A stretch of 64,000 nt of DNA, from contig OX637345.1 in assembly GCA_951799405.1 (NCBI GenBank), positions 558,001-622,000 on the forward strand, given 5' to 3'. Below, in pieces: positions 1 through 10,000 of the stretch. The DNA comes from Agapetus fuscipes. Taxonomy: Eukaryota > Arthropoda > Insecta > Trichoptera > Glossosomatidae. Below the pieces are notes generated by a model, which was not told where the DNA came from, did not search any database, and saw only the letters and a program-made list of their open reading frames with translations. The position numbers and the translations under genes are program-made. Numbering within the stretch: position 1 is the stretch's first letter; each line of letters opens with the position of its first letter.

Positions 1-664
1 TGTAAACATTTATAAACTTCGGAAGGAAATAATCTAATACTGGTCTGACTTTACATAGCTTATCTGATCCATCTTCAATATTTTCATTGTTATTGAAGTG
101 CCAAGCTCTCCATATTTGCCGAAATCTGTCTCTGCTCATCGTTTTTGCGAAGAATGGTGTTTCCGTGGACGCATCTGTGTTCCAGTAATCGTCTCTTCTG
201 TCCTTACGGACTTGTCCCATAAGAATAATAAGTCCCAAAAATTTCTTCATGTCTTGTATTGTAATGTCTTTCCATTTGAGAGATTTCTTGTAGATTTTAA
301 ATTTGTGGATATTTTGATAATAATATCTGTTTGATTCTTGTACAAGGAATGTAAAAAAATCCTCTCCTATGAATAAATTTGTTGCTTCCGTTACACTATT
401 AGGAGCATTATCGGTATTTATACCTGGGCGACCTAAAAACTCTTCCAGTACTGGTGTTTTATCTGCCGATGACCATTCTTCTTCATATTCATCTGAGTCT
501 GAATCCGAACTGCTTTCAATTGTTCGATGGAAAAAAGTCTGCGGACGCACTGTAACTTCATCATCACTAAATTCAAATTCATCATCTGTATGTTTCTCAA
601 CGTCACTATCACAAGAATAATTTGATAAATTATCAGCACACAATTCTCCGTCACTCTCATCCAT
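1..664 (-). CDS. piggyBac-like transposase, N-terminal 221 codons, cut by window edge
   Basis: The minus strand is open without a stop from ATG at 664-662 to base 1. The product starts MDESDGELCADNLS, has an acidic Ser/Asp/Glu-rich leader (residues about 1-75), then a segment typical of the piggyBac/PGBD family: 'EEFLGRPGIN', 'NLFIGEDFFTFLVQESNRYY', 'KWKDITIQDMKKFLGLII', 'RRDDYW', and 'FFAKTMSRDRFRQIWRAWHF'. In this family the enzyme cuts and pastes DNA at TTAA sites. The catalytic Asp residues lie further C-terminal, outside the window, so activity cannot be judged. The uninterrupted frame suggests a young copy. The terminal repeat and TTAA duplication right of the start were not found with certainty. 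Family call is by recognition; intactness of this part is seen directly. Confidence 0.85.
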   Translation of the reverse strand, partial: MDESDGELCADNLSNYSCDSDVEKHTDDEFEFSDDEVTVRPQTFFHRTIESSSDSDSDEYEEEWSSADKTPVLEEFLGRPGINTDNAPNSVTEATNLFIGEDFFTFLVQESNRYYYQNIHKFKIYKKSLKWKDITIQDMKKFLGLIILMGQVRKDRRDDYWNTDASTETPFFAKTMSRDRFRQIWRAWHFNNNENIEDGSDKLCKVRPVLDYFLPKFINVY

Positions 665-1060
665 TGTTATAAGGTATTTTTTTATAATAAAAATATGTAA
701 CAAAAACTTTAAACACAACAGCGATCGATTACGAATATATCATACAATGATAGGTATTGTATACGAAATTTTTAAAGCGGAATGTAGACAGAAACGAAAA
801 TGGAGAACGTCTTGAACGAAACAGTATCGCTATAACACTGAAGAAATGTAAAGACAACAACGCAATGTTTATCTTACAGCTTTCAAGCGAATGTTTTATG
901 ACCACAGTCGGCCACCCGACCCTAATTCCACGAATTGCCGGGTTTAGGTACCCAGTACAGGTATAACACGTCTCAAAGGAGCTGGCGCCTAATTTTTAGT
1001 TCAGAGAGTAACCAAGAATCACACGTTTCTCGTAATATGTTGTTACTCTAAGTGTCAGCG
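665..1060 (-). other. upstream/5' region of the piggyBac-like element and flank
   Basis: No credible ORF. It should contain the transposase promoter and an element end. A short GGG/CCC-containing stretch near 905-955 could be terminal sequence, but no clear TTAA-flanked inverted repeat was identified. Confidence 0.3.
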
Positions 1061-1175
1061 CGTTTAGGCGTCTCCCGCGCTCTACCAACAGTATACAAAT
1101 TAAAAAAACGCTTTTAAGCATCTCCCGCTCTCTGACAACAGTTATGGAAAAGACGCCTTTAAGCGTCTCCCGCAA
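1061..1175 (+). repeat. three imperfect tandem units with GCGTCTCCCGC core
   Basis: Units read TTTAGGCGTCTCCCGC (1063), TTTTAAGCATCTCCCGC (1111) and CTTTAAGCGTCTCCCGC (1157), spaced about 45-48 bp, with 'CTCT(A/G)(C/A)CAACAGT' following the first two. They could be subterminal repeats of the neighbouring transposon or a decayed minisatellite. Confidence 0.55.
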
Positions 1176-1249
1176 ACGATGTGTTAAGCCAGCCATTTGT
1201 CTATGCTGGTCGCCATTGTCTTCTAAAGGTACTTTAAAAAGTAGTTCCC

Positions 1250-1366
1250 TTTTGCCAATGTCACCCCTGCTCCAGGGAAAGCCAGCAAGAGTAAGCATGT
1301 ATTTGCTTGTGGGAATGCATTTAATATGAATCTTACATGTTATATTTGTAATTTAGTTTATTGTCT
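1250..1366 (+). repeat. LINE-D 3' UTR fragment (internally deleted)
   Basis: Contains 'GCCAATGTCACCCCTG', 'CAGGGAAAG' and 'GCTTGTGGGAATGCATTTAA' in LINE-D order, with the middle of the unit missing. Confidence 0.6.
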
Positions 1367-1725
1367 ATAGGTAGATATAGATTATAGAATGTTAATTTTT
1401 CCAGTTTTAAAACATACGCCTTGTTTTCTCTGAAACAGATAAATGCATGAATTGAACAGTTTGATGACTTTTATAGACAGGCTTATCTGGTAATTTTATC
1501 AGTAATACAAACAATAAAATAAATCATGCAAGCTATTTTTCCTTGTATGCTATTGTTCATTTTTATTACATACTCGTATATCGCCACTTTAAAGGTTAAA
1601 CTGAATAAGTACAGATTTACTGATTTGATCAATTGTGGATAAAACATGTTATTGTGTGTAACTTCTCATAGGAAGTGAACTAATTATAAAGAAGTGCTCA
1701 TGACAAACTTATAGTCTACATGATT
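1367..1725. other. AT-rich stretch without recognised features
   Basis: No ORF, repeat or RNA gene recognised. Confidence 0.5.
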
Positions 1726-1730
1726 TTCAC

Positions 1731-1895
1731 TGTTAAGTTGTGGGATCGAGGGTTGATTAATTAAAACTATTTTATTTACGAATTCACAATATATTTTTAT
1801 TAGTCAGCCATGCTGATGACAGGAAGAAGTACCAGAGACAACAATTATCATTTAGTAGTGATGTAACATATAAACCTACCTAATATTTCTCAACA
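1731..1895 (-). repeat. 3' LTR of the copia-like element
   Basis: Starts TGTTAAGTTGTGGG and ends TTTCTCAACA on the + strand. Matches the LTR at 5343-5507 except about two substitutions, for example GAAGTACC here against GAAGAACC there. Confidence 0.93.
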
Positions 1896-1910
1896 CTCCT
1901 CCTCAAATTT
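1896..1910 (-). promoter_or_regulatory. polypurine tract of the copia-like element
   Basis: On the minus strand the sequence immediately before the 3' LTR is TTTGAGGAGGAG, the purine-rich primer for plus-strand DNA synthesis in LTR elements. Confidence 0.75.
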
Positions 1911-2131
1911 AACTTAGAATAACATATTAAATTTGCCTATAAAATATGAGCATTTTTAAACAAGCAAAATAAACTTAAGTTACAACAAAGTATTATTTAG
2001 TTCTTTATTTTACAACAGCTCTACTCTCTGAATACATTTTATAAAGATTTATCATTAAACAAAATAACTTTAGTGACTCTTAACTCTAAAATCAACTTTA
2101 GGAAAATACTCTTTATAAACTAAAATTTAAA

Positions 2132-2490
2132 TTAATCCATAATTTGGTTAACAAAATTTACAAACTTTTCTTTACACAGGCTTTTAGTCATTAAATCAGC
2201 TAAATTGTTATTAGAATTTACATACTCAATTGAGATGATGTTCCTTTCAACAACGTCTTTAAGGAAATGAGCTCTTATATCTATATGTTTGGTTCGCTTA
2301 GAATTTTCATAACTTTTAGACATAGATATAGCACTTATATTATCAACGAGTAATAAAGCATCACAGTTGTCGTTAAGATGTTTACTCAGGCCCTTAAGAT
2401 TTACCAACTCTTGTGCAGTGGCAGCAGCAGCTATGTACTCAGCTTCTGCTGTTGACAAAGCAACACGTGATTGTTTCTTCTTAGTTTTAA
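2132..2490 (-). pseudogene. copia RNase H remnant, out of frame with gag-pol
   Basis: Reads KKKQSRVALSTAEAEYIAAA, then LLLVDNISAISMSK and 'KRTKHIDIRAHFLKDVV', the conserved RNase H end of copia polyproteins ('STAEAEY', 'TKHIDI'). It lies in a different frame from the upstream gag-pol frame and is joined to it at a deletion at roughly 2480-2490, where purine-rich AAACTAAGAAGAAAC allows microhomology. The stop is at 2132. Confidence 0.85.
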
Positions 2491-5247
2491 TACTGTATTT
2501 GAATTCTTTGATTTCAATCCTTGAGGAACTTTTATGTATACATCTGACTTTAGTTTTGCGTTCAAAAACGCTGATGGTATATCAAGTTGAGTAATCATTA
2601 AGTCTTCTTGGACTGCCTTTGATAGAAACATTCTCACTGTAGAGTGTCTCGCAACAGGGGCATAATTGCTTTCAAAAATATCTCCTTTCTGCTGTTGGAA
2701 TCCTTTCACAACTAGTCTAGCCTTTTTGGTTTCTTCATCTTTTTCTTTAAAAATCCATTTGGTATCAATAGCTTTCTTTCCTTTGGGTAATTCTTTTTCT
2801 TCCCAGGTCTCTAATTTTTCAAGTGCTTGTAACTCTTTATTGATAGCTTCTTTCCATTCTGTATTGCTTATAGCCTCTTCATAGGAGCTAGGTGTATTTG
2901 CGCTCAAGCAAATAACTATATTTGTCTCATACTCATCAAGATGTGCAGGTTGTGTTACTATTCTTCCTGATCTTGTTGTTTTCTCTTCTCTTGTTGCATC
3001 TTTGTTTAAATTTCCCTCATCAGTGACTTGTTTGTTTCCTTTTCCTTCTAAATTCTCAGTTTCTTGTTTCTCTTCTTGTCTCATCTCTATTTTATTTTCT
3101 TGGTTTTCTTCTTCTTCTTCTTGAATATATCTTCTTTCCTCGTTTTCTTCCTTTTTGTATACTGTATCACTTTCATCAAATCTCACATCTCTTGATATTA
3201 TTATTGAATTTTCTTCTGGATTCCACAATCTGTATCCCACTGTATTATAGCCAACCATTCGTGTCTCTTTTCCTCTTTTATTCAGTTTGTCGCGTTGAGG
3301 TACTATAGTGGCCCACGCTTTTGCGCCAAAAGCTCTTAGTCTTGATAGGTCACAGGTTCCATTTTTCATGAAACACGGTGTTTTATAATTTATTGCTGAT
3401 GAAGGTGACCTGTTCAGCTGATAGGCAGCACATTGAATAGCTTCGCACCATAAAGTTTTGGGCAAATTAGTATCTGCAAATAAAGTTCTTACCTTATCAC
3501 ACAAGGTACGATTTAATCTTTCCGCTACACCGTTGGACTGTTTTGTGTAGGGTAAAGTATATTCTAAACTTATTCCTTTTTTCTTACAAAAATCTTTTAA
3601 CTTATTGGCTGTATATTCCCCGCCATTGTCGCACCTGATTCGCTGAACTGTACTTCCAGTTTCATTTTCAATCCTTCTTATATAGTCAATCAGTTTCTCT
3701 GTTGCTTCAGATTTGTTTACCAAAGGGAACACTACACAGAAATGAGAATAATCATCTAATACCGTCATGAAATATTTCTCACCATTTAGTCCACACTCCT
3801 TGACAGGTCCCGCTATGTCTGTGTGCAACATTTCTGCTACTCTTTTAGATCTTGGTCTTGTTGTCGGCTGAAATGGTTCTCTAGTTGCCTTTCCTTCCAT
3901 ACATGGGCTGCACGTTTTATTACTTATTGGTAGGTGCATAATACCCAAACATTTTCTATTTAAATGGCCCAGACGTTTGTGCCAAAGAACATCATCACAT
4001 TGGTTTTTACCTGTACTAATATTACACACTTCATGACATACATTAGCATTTAATTTGTACAATTTCCCATCAGAATTACCAGTAACAAATGAATTCTTTC
4101 CAGTAATAACAACTTTATATTTATCAAACTTTACATGAAATCCGGCCTCGGTTATCTTTTTGACTGAGAGTAAGTTATAGATTATGTTTTCTACAATTAA
4201 AGCATCAACATTTATTTTTAAGTTTTTGTATTTTATTTTTAAATTACCTTTTTTGTAAGCATTAATGTACTGGCCATTTGCAACTAATATTTTTACACTT
4301 TTATCTAGTATTTGAATGTTTGTCATGTATTTTTCAAATTTTTCACTTACAAGATGTTGTGTGCACCCTGAGTCCACAATGAAGGTGATATCATAGCCTT
4401 TGTTTATACTTTCAGCACTAAAAACATTTTCACTGGCTACAAAACCGATCTCTGATTCACTCATTAATGAAGTAGCACCTTGTCCCGGGAAGCCTCTGCC
4501 TCGGGATACTCGTCCTTGAAATCTGCCTCTTCCTCTGCGATTTTGACCATAACCTCGACCTTGACCTTGGTTCCGTCCTCCTCTGTATTTTCCTTGTTCC
4601 TTATTACCAGTACTACACTCATAATACTTGTGTCCTGGTTTCCCGCATGTGTAACAGTACATCATAAATGCGTTCTCCTGGTTCACTGTATCGGTGCTGA
4701 TCTTAGTTTCGGCATCCAACAGTCTGGCCTTGACAAAATCAAAACTTAACTTCTTTTCTGAAGCCATTGTTTCTATTGATGTAATTACAGGATCATATTC
4801 TTTCGGCAGTGATGAGAGTAGGTAACAAATTTGATCTTCTTCGTCTACTTTGACGTCGATGGCTTTCAGGTCGCTGATAATCGAACTAAACTTGATTAGG
4901 TATTGCTGCAGCGGCTCATTATTGCATTTCAATGTTATTAATTTGCGTTTCAAGTGGAATCTGTTGAAAACACTTTTTCTTTCAAAAACATTTTGAAGAA
5001 AATGAAGCATTTCTCTTGCAGTTCTGCCATCCTTAATGATTTCTATATATTTATCAGACACGCTTTGAGCCAAGATTGATTTAGCTTTCGCATCATCCTT
5101 TTTGGATTTTTCTGTATGAATTTCACTTTCATCCAACACATATTCAACCTGCTTCTCCTGTAGAATAAGTTTTAGACGAAATTTCCACGTACTAAAGTTT
5201 GACTTCTCATCCAAAAATGGCAAATTAGACAGAGCAGCGCCAGCCAT
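2431..5247 (-). CDS. copia gag-pol polyprotein lacking the YVDD part of reverse transcriptase
   Basis: I chose Met at 5247 (MAGAALSNLPFLDEKSNFST), the usual copia gag start, although the frame is open to 5316. Rough order: Gag capsid to residue 190; CCHC zinc knuckle CYTCGKPGHKYYEC near 197-210; protease 'FIVDSGCTQHLV' near 285; integrase HHCC zinc site ('HKRLGHL', 'CSPC') near 421-447; integrase catalytic core with Asp in 'HTDIAGP', Asp in 'CDNGGEYT' and Glu in 'GVAERLNRT' (about 475-575); RT start 'AIDTKWIFKEK', 'KARLVVKGF' and first catalytic Asp in 'QLDIPSAFLNA' (about 824-890). After 'YIKVPQGLKS' the frame runs into foreign codons and stops at 2431. Gag, protease and integrase could still be made; reverse transcription could not be done in cis. 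Confidence 0.9.
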   Translation of the reverse strand: MAGAALSNLPFLDEKSNFSTWKFRLKLILQEKQVEYVLDESEIHTEKSKKDDAKAKSILAQSVSDKYIEIIKDGRTAREMLHFLQNVFERKSVFNRFHLKRKLITLKCNNEPLQQYLIKFSSIISDLKAIDVKVDEEDQICYLLSSLPKEYDPVITSIETMASEKKLSFDFVKARLLDAETKISTDTVNQENAFMMYCYTCGKPGHKYYECSTGNKEQGKYRGGRNQGQGRGYGQNRRGRGRFQGRVSRGRGFPGQGATSLMSESEIGFVASENVFSAESINKGYDITFIVDSGCTQHLVSEKFEKYMTNIQILDKSVKILVANGQYINAYKKGNLKIKYKNLKINVDALIVENIIYNLLSVKKITEAGFHVKFDKYKVVITGKNSFVTGNSDGKLYKLNANVCHEVCNISTGKNQCDDVLWHKRLGHLNRKCLGIMHLPISNKTCSPCMEGKATREPFQPTTRPRSKRVAEMLHTDIAGPVKECGLNGEKYFMTVLDDYSHFCVVFPLVNKSEATEKLIDYIRRIENETGSTVQRIRCDNGGEYTANKLKDFCKKKGISLEYTLPYTKQSNGVAERLNRTLCDKVRTLFADTNLPKTLWCEAIQCAAYQLNRSPSSAINYKTPCFMKNGTCDLSRLRAFGAKAWATIVPQRDKLNKRGKETRMVGYNTVGYRLWNPEENSIIISRDVRFDESDTVYKKEENEERRYIQEEEEENQENKIEMRQEEKQETENLEGKGNKQVTDEGNLNKDATREEKTTRSGRIVTQPAHLDEYETNIVICLSANTPSSYEEAISNTEWKEAINKELQALEKLETWEEKELPKGKKAIDTKWIFKEKDEETKKARLVVKGFQQQKGDIFESNYAPVARHSTVRMFLSKAVQEDLMITQLDIPSAFLNAKLKSDVYIKVPQGLKSKNSNTVLKLRRNNHVLLCQQQKLST

Positions 5248-5326
5248 TTTTTTACTATCCTTTTTTACTGCGCGGATCGCAACCCCAAAATATACTTCAC
5301 TATTAATCAACCTCACTCACTATTAA

Positions 5327-5342
5327 CCACGTTCTGCTACCA
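5327..5342 (-). promoter_or_regulatory. primer binding site, initiator tRNA-Met-like
   Basis: Minus strand reads TGGTAGCAGAACGTGG immediately after the 5' LTR. The first ten bases complement the 3' end of insect initiator tRNA-Met (ending TCTGCTACCA). Confidence 0.7.
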
Positions 5343-5507
5343 TGTTAAGTTGTGGGATCGAGGGTTGATTAATTAAAACTATTTTATTTACGAATTCACA
5401 ATATATTTTTACTAGTCAGCCATGCTGATGACAGGAAGAAGAACCAGAGACAACAATTATCATTTAGTAGTGATGTAACATATAAACCTACCTAATATTT
5501 CTCAACA
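5343..5507 (-). repeat. 5' LTR of the copia-like element
   Basis: 165-bp LTR; minus strand begins TGTTGAGAAATATTAGG. Should hold the element promoter and transcription start. Flanked outside by target duplication TTCAC (5508-5512). Confidence 0.93.
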
Positions 5508-5598
5508 TTCACCCTCTTGTATTGTTTTCTGTCATAGAATATGAGGGAAAAGGTGCATTTATCTGAGAAACCCTTGTTGCCTTAGTATAGCACTTATA

Positions 5599-6076
5599 CG
5601 CAACTAAGCTACACATATAGAGTAACTTCTTGCCTACGTTATCCCCAAAGGGGTCGCATGTGGCGATTCCGGACCTATTTATTTTTACGAGGAAGGGGGC
5701 CGGCCTCACACCAACCACTTTCAGATGAAGTGGGGGTTTCGCAGCTCCCGGGGGGACTGGTTCTCATTTCTTGTGAAGGCTGAGTAAACCTTGAGATTGA
5801 ACCCTTGCTCTCGGCATGGAATGCAAGCATTCTACCAATTGAGCTATCGACCTTTTTACGAGCTTGGTCGTCATCGCTACAATGCGCCAAGCAAGACCCA
5901 GTAGCTGTAAGGTTGGATGGACCTTAGGTGACCGGTCATTGGTAGGTTTAAGAATTTTTCAACCCAGCGAAGAGCAAATTTGAAAATATAAATGGTATTT
6001 TTTTGTGCTCCGTCGGGATTTGAACCCGCAACCTTCCATTCAGAGTCTGAAGTGTTACCACTGAACTACGGACCGC
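5599..6076 (-). mobile_element. composite SINE: SINE2 body joined to complete SINE1 (copy 1)
   Basis: Read on minus: SINE2 tRNA-like head (GGTCCGTAGTTCAGTGGTAA near 6076, B box about 6015-6025) and body down to 'GACGACCAAGCTCG' near 5857, then an A-rich link, then a complete SINE1 beginning with its tRNA head 'GGTCGATAGCTCAATTGG' at 5852 and ending at 5599 with 'TAGCTTAGTTGCG'. The LINE-L-like 3' tail of ordinary SINE2 is absent. The same junction recurs at 11741-12226, so this looks like a transposed composite rather than chance insertion. Confidence 0.75.
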
Positions 6077-6094
6077 TCAGTTTCACCTTTAAAA

Positions 6095-6342
6095 ATAATA
6101 TTACTAGGATGACTTATTTGGTGAGCGCTGTTTTTGTGTGAATCGCACCTCAAGAGCCCTGTGATAGCTTGGTCATCGCTATAGAAAGTGCCAATTACAA
6201 AAGCAAGACTCAGTTGCTGTATTGCTGGATGGACGTTTGGTTGCTTTGGTAAAGGTATATGAATTTTTCAACCCAGCAATTTTTTTGTTCTCTGCTGGAA
6301 ATCAAACTCACGACCTACCGATTACGACAATAATTCTAAAGT
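6095..6342 (-). mobile_element. SINE2 copy with LINE-L-like tail
   Basis: 3' end TAGGATGACTTATTTGG, then 'GAGCGCTGTTTTTGTGTG' and 'CTCAAGAGCCCT', body 'CCAGCGAA'-type segment, and a decayed tRNA-like head near 6300-6340. Confidence 0.7.
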
Positions 6343-6429
6343 GTGTGCCTTCTAAATAAATTACCCTGATTTATACATGTCAACCAATTGTTTTTTAAAA
6401 TGGTGTAAATGTACCTACTTTGCTTTCAG

Positions 6430-7092
6430 CTATGCTCAACGGTGAGATGGAGCTGATACAAAACAAAACAGAAGTAAGCAAAGAGTATGTCTCCAACACG
6501 GCACCTCTAGTCCACAAGATTTCTCTGAAGAAGGAAGACGAGGCGTTCCTCAGAGCCAACGCCACTTCAGTGCTGACATATTGGTTCGTGGACTGCGTAT
6601 ACTACGGAGTAACAAGCGATCTCTCCTTCACGAAGAACTACACCGGAGAAAACATGATCCACGACATTGAGGCTTTGGTCGTTGTGGGATACGAACCTAT
6701 CCCTCCTCCCACAACGCCAGCTCCCATCACAACAACTTCAACCACAACCACGACTACAACAACTCCTAAACCAACCACGAGTATCCCGACAACTACAAAA
6801 CCCACTACGACAACTCCGCCAACAACCACGCATTCGACAAACGATTCATTCACAATAGCTAAAGCCGTGACTTCCTTAGTTTCAAATATCAAGTCGATTG
6901 TGAAGCGGGAAGCCTTGAATGCGACTAAGTTGCCGGGGAATGAGAGCTCGGTGGTCGTGGAGAAGAAAGCAGACGTGCTGAAGATGGAGAACTCATCGAT
7001 AATGCTGCCGTTTGTCTGCCTCAACAAATCCAATGTCCCGATTGATGTGAACAAAACCTACGGATACTTCCGGAAGAAGATTGTTGTACAAG
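6430..7092 (+). CDS. exon A: extracellular region and mucin-like linker
   Basis: Acceptor TGCTTTCAG ends at 6429; donor CAAG|GTAAGA at 7092/7093. The exon enters with two bases of a split codon, so it is internal and no start codon should be sought in it. It carries sequons NKT, NAT, NYT, NDS, NES, NSS and NKS, and a run of Thr codons at about 6701-6840 typical of O-glycosylated stalks. Confidence 0.82.
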
Positions 7093-10000
7093 GTAAGATA
7101 CTTTGTTTTTGTATTTTCCTTAACTTATACATTGTTATGCGGCTGACGACCCATTCTGTAAAAAATGGTTCACTTTGCCAATGTCACCCCTGTTTCAGGG
7201 AAGGTCGGCAAGAGTTGCAGAGTTTATATTCATTTGAGGTTAGGATTTTTATTTGTAAGTACACATTTAGCAATTTTAAGCCCAAACTTACACGCCTCTG
7301 TGTGTGGGCATGCATTTAATATGAGTTTTGAATGTTAATATATCTTTGCAACTTAAGAAGAACATTAAGAAGAGAGAAATATCCGGGGAGTGTAATTAAA
7401 ATGATAATAATATTAGGATGATTTGTTTGGTGAGCGCTGTTTTTGTGTGTATCACACCTCAAGAGCCCTCTGCGAGCTTAGCGGTCGTTGTAGAAAGCGC
7501 CAATTCTCAAGCAAGACCCAGTTGCTGTCAGGCGGGATGGACCTTTTAGTGACCGGTCTTTGGTAAGGGTACATGAATTTTTCAACCAGTGGAGAACATA
7601 TTTAAAAATATAAATGGTAATTTTTTTGTGCTCAGCCGGGATTCAAACCCAAAACTTCCATTTACGAGTCAGAAGTGTTAACCACTGTTCAAATTAACCT
7701 TGAAATCTATTCATAAGTTGTAAAAAAGTGATGGTAGATGTTAAACTTTGATCTTCCAGCGCCCGTCGCCAACTTATCCGTGGTGGGCAACAACTGGCTC
7801 CAGGCCGGCTCCATGCTGAACCTCAAGATCACCTGCACGGGCACTCCGCCCTACTCCTACTGCACGGACTTCAAGACGGGCCCCTACAACGTGACGGGCA
7901 ACGAGACATGCGTGGAACCCAAGCCCCTGGACAGCTGCGAGTTCTCCATCTACCACTTGTACAACGAGCCCTCCATCCACACCGTGGTCATCGTCATCTC
8001 TAATAACGTCGGCAAAATGGTGTCGCCTGTTACAGTGCAGACTTACAACGGTAAATATTCTTCATCTCGTGTTAAATCTATTGAAATATTCTTTAAAAAT
8101 AGATTTGTTAAGAGGAATGCATTATGCCATTCACCAACCGATTTTGCCTGGTCATTTGTCTTCATACAAAAGCAGAAGCTTGCGTATATGCAATGGCATC
8201 TGTTGGACCAGGGTTGAATGGGCCAGTCGTGATTCTATCCAACGTTATTCTGTTCCAAATACACTAGTTAAGAACAGCGATTTGACGCCCTCGGCTGTAA
8301 CACCTACTATCTATTTACCAAGCGCGTGCATAGGGTATAGGCAAATACATTTCAGAATAAATATTTTCTCACATTCCTTTAAAATAACTCATTTGAAATT
8401 GACTGCAGGGCTAACGATGGCTCCAATCGAACCTAAATCTTGAATTGTAAATCTCAGTATCAAACTTAAATGCGTTTTTTACCATACATTGCCTAACTAT
8501 TAGGCGCATGTGCGTGTATGGGATGCACGCCCCTGCTATTTACACTCCTTCTTTCATTCTTCAGCCTTTCTCAGTCCACTCTTGGATGTAGGCCTCCTCC
8601 AATCTTCTCCAAGTTTGTCTATCGGCTGCTGTGTTCAGCCATTCTCTGCCTGCAGTTTCCTTGATGTCATTCACCCTCCTCAGTTGGGGTTTCCTCTCTG
8701 TACTTTCTGTAGTTTGAGATTCGATGGCATCTTGATATTTTATTTCTGATGAAAGATAACTGTATTGTTTATTCAAAAGAAACATGGAACTGTCAAAAGT
8801 GAGACAACGGAGGTGCCCAGACGGTCGATCGCGAGAGGTTTTAAGGTTGATCGCCGAGGTGAGCTAAAATTTCAGTGATCGACCTTAAAACTGATTTGAC
8901 ATTTTGCACTCAATGTAGTTTTACTTATGCTAACTTTTTTCTCAATAGATATTTATACTGTTATGTTTTGATTGAAAGGTATCTTCAGGATACTTACATC
9001 CGGCTAGCTCTCATCAGCATCACTCTCAGGGCGTGGAGTTCTTTCTTTGGTATTGCTTACTTATATCTTGGGAAGGTTGTATAATTAAAAGATAAAGTTA
9101 ACATGAAAAAATAAGGGTTTATTACTGTACTAATATGGGGGGAAAAAGGGGAAATAAGGGATTGGCCAGACCTACAGGTTGTCACCAGAACACTCCCTAT
9201 TCCGTTGGCTGGAGTTCTAAACGGAAGGCCTGGGGCAGCGCCCCAGGCTAGCGGCGGTTCACAAGGCGGACGCCTCCACACGTTGGAGCCCCTGGGTGGG
9301 CGCTCCTATGCCTCTGGTCCACAAGGCGGGTGCCTTGCTGGCAGGAAATCCAAGTAGATGGGGGGGGAGGGAGCTCCATCGTAGTGCCCCCTCTTGCACC
9401 GCTTGGTGCTTGGTCGCTAACGTCTGACTCACTTCACATCTCGCCGGGAACTGATGACCGACGGCCCGATTAGTTCACACGGCGCAGTTTGGCCGCTTCC
9501 GTGACTGTTCGGCTCCGTTCGGTTATTACAATGTTATTATAAAATAACATAACAATACATTTTGCTTTTATGAGTTATATTTGGTGGGCTAAACAGTTAA
9601 AAAGTCGATCTCCTCTTCATAAATTTTTGCTAGGTCGATCTCCTCAAGAAAAAGTATGGGCACCCCTGCTTTACAAGATGGCAGTGGTAGTTCTAATTTT
9701 CACCATGTTAAGTTTGCTAAGTTGTTAAGTTTTTTGTTAAGTTGCCAATGCCACCCCTGTCTCAGGGAAGGACGGCAAGAGTTGGAGGGTGTATGTCCAT
9801 TTGAGATTTGGTTTTTATGTTGTAGGTTCACATGAGGCATGTGCAAGCGCGAACTTGTACGTGTCTGGTTGTGAGAATGCATGTAATGTGAATCTCCAAT
9901 GTAACGTATCTTTGCAACTTAGATTAGATTAGATTAGATTAGAAGTTTAATTTTAATAGCATTATGGTAAATGTAACTATAGCAAGGCGAGGAAGGACGC

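Larger units (their letters stand above)
1731..5507 (-). mobile_element. copia-like (Ty1/copia) LTR retrotransposon, internally deleted
   Basis: Complete boundaries are visible. Two 165-bp LTRs (1731-1895 and 5343-5507) start TGTT and end AACA and differ at about two positions. A 5-bp target duplication TTCAC lies at 1726-1730 and 5508-5512. Read on the minus strand, the order is 5' LTR, primer site, gag-pol with integrase before reverse transcriptase (the copia order), purine tract, 3' LTR. The very similar LTRs imply a recent insertion. A deletion near 2485 removed the C-terminal half of RT with its YVDD box and shifted RNase H out of frame, so the copy cannot be autonomous. It ends about 0.9 kb upstream of the first visible host exon, in the opposite orientation. 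Confidence 0.93.

Noticed and set aside
6420..6432. Translation start at TTG 6420 or ATG 6432 for the host protein
   Set aside because: A splice acceptor (TGCTTTCAG) ends at 6429 and the product lacks a signal peptide; the exon is internal.
6638..7054. Long reverse ORF, Val-rich
   Set aside because: Shadow of the Thr/Pro-coding linker of exon A on the opposite strand.
7774..7980. Reverse ORF over exon B
   Set aside because: Antisense shadow of the GC-rich exon.
9078..9554. Confident solo LTR
   Set aside because: Ends look LTR-like but no target duplication could be matched, so only listed as possible.
9926..9948. Telomeric repeat (TTAGA)n
   Set aside because: Always at the 3' end of the LINE-D unit; it is an element tail, not TTAGG telomere.
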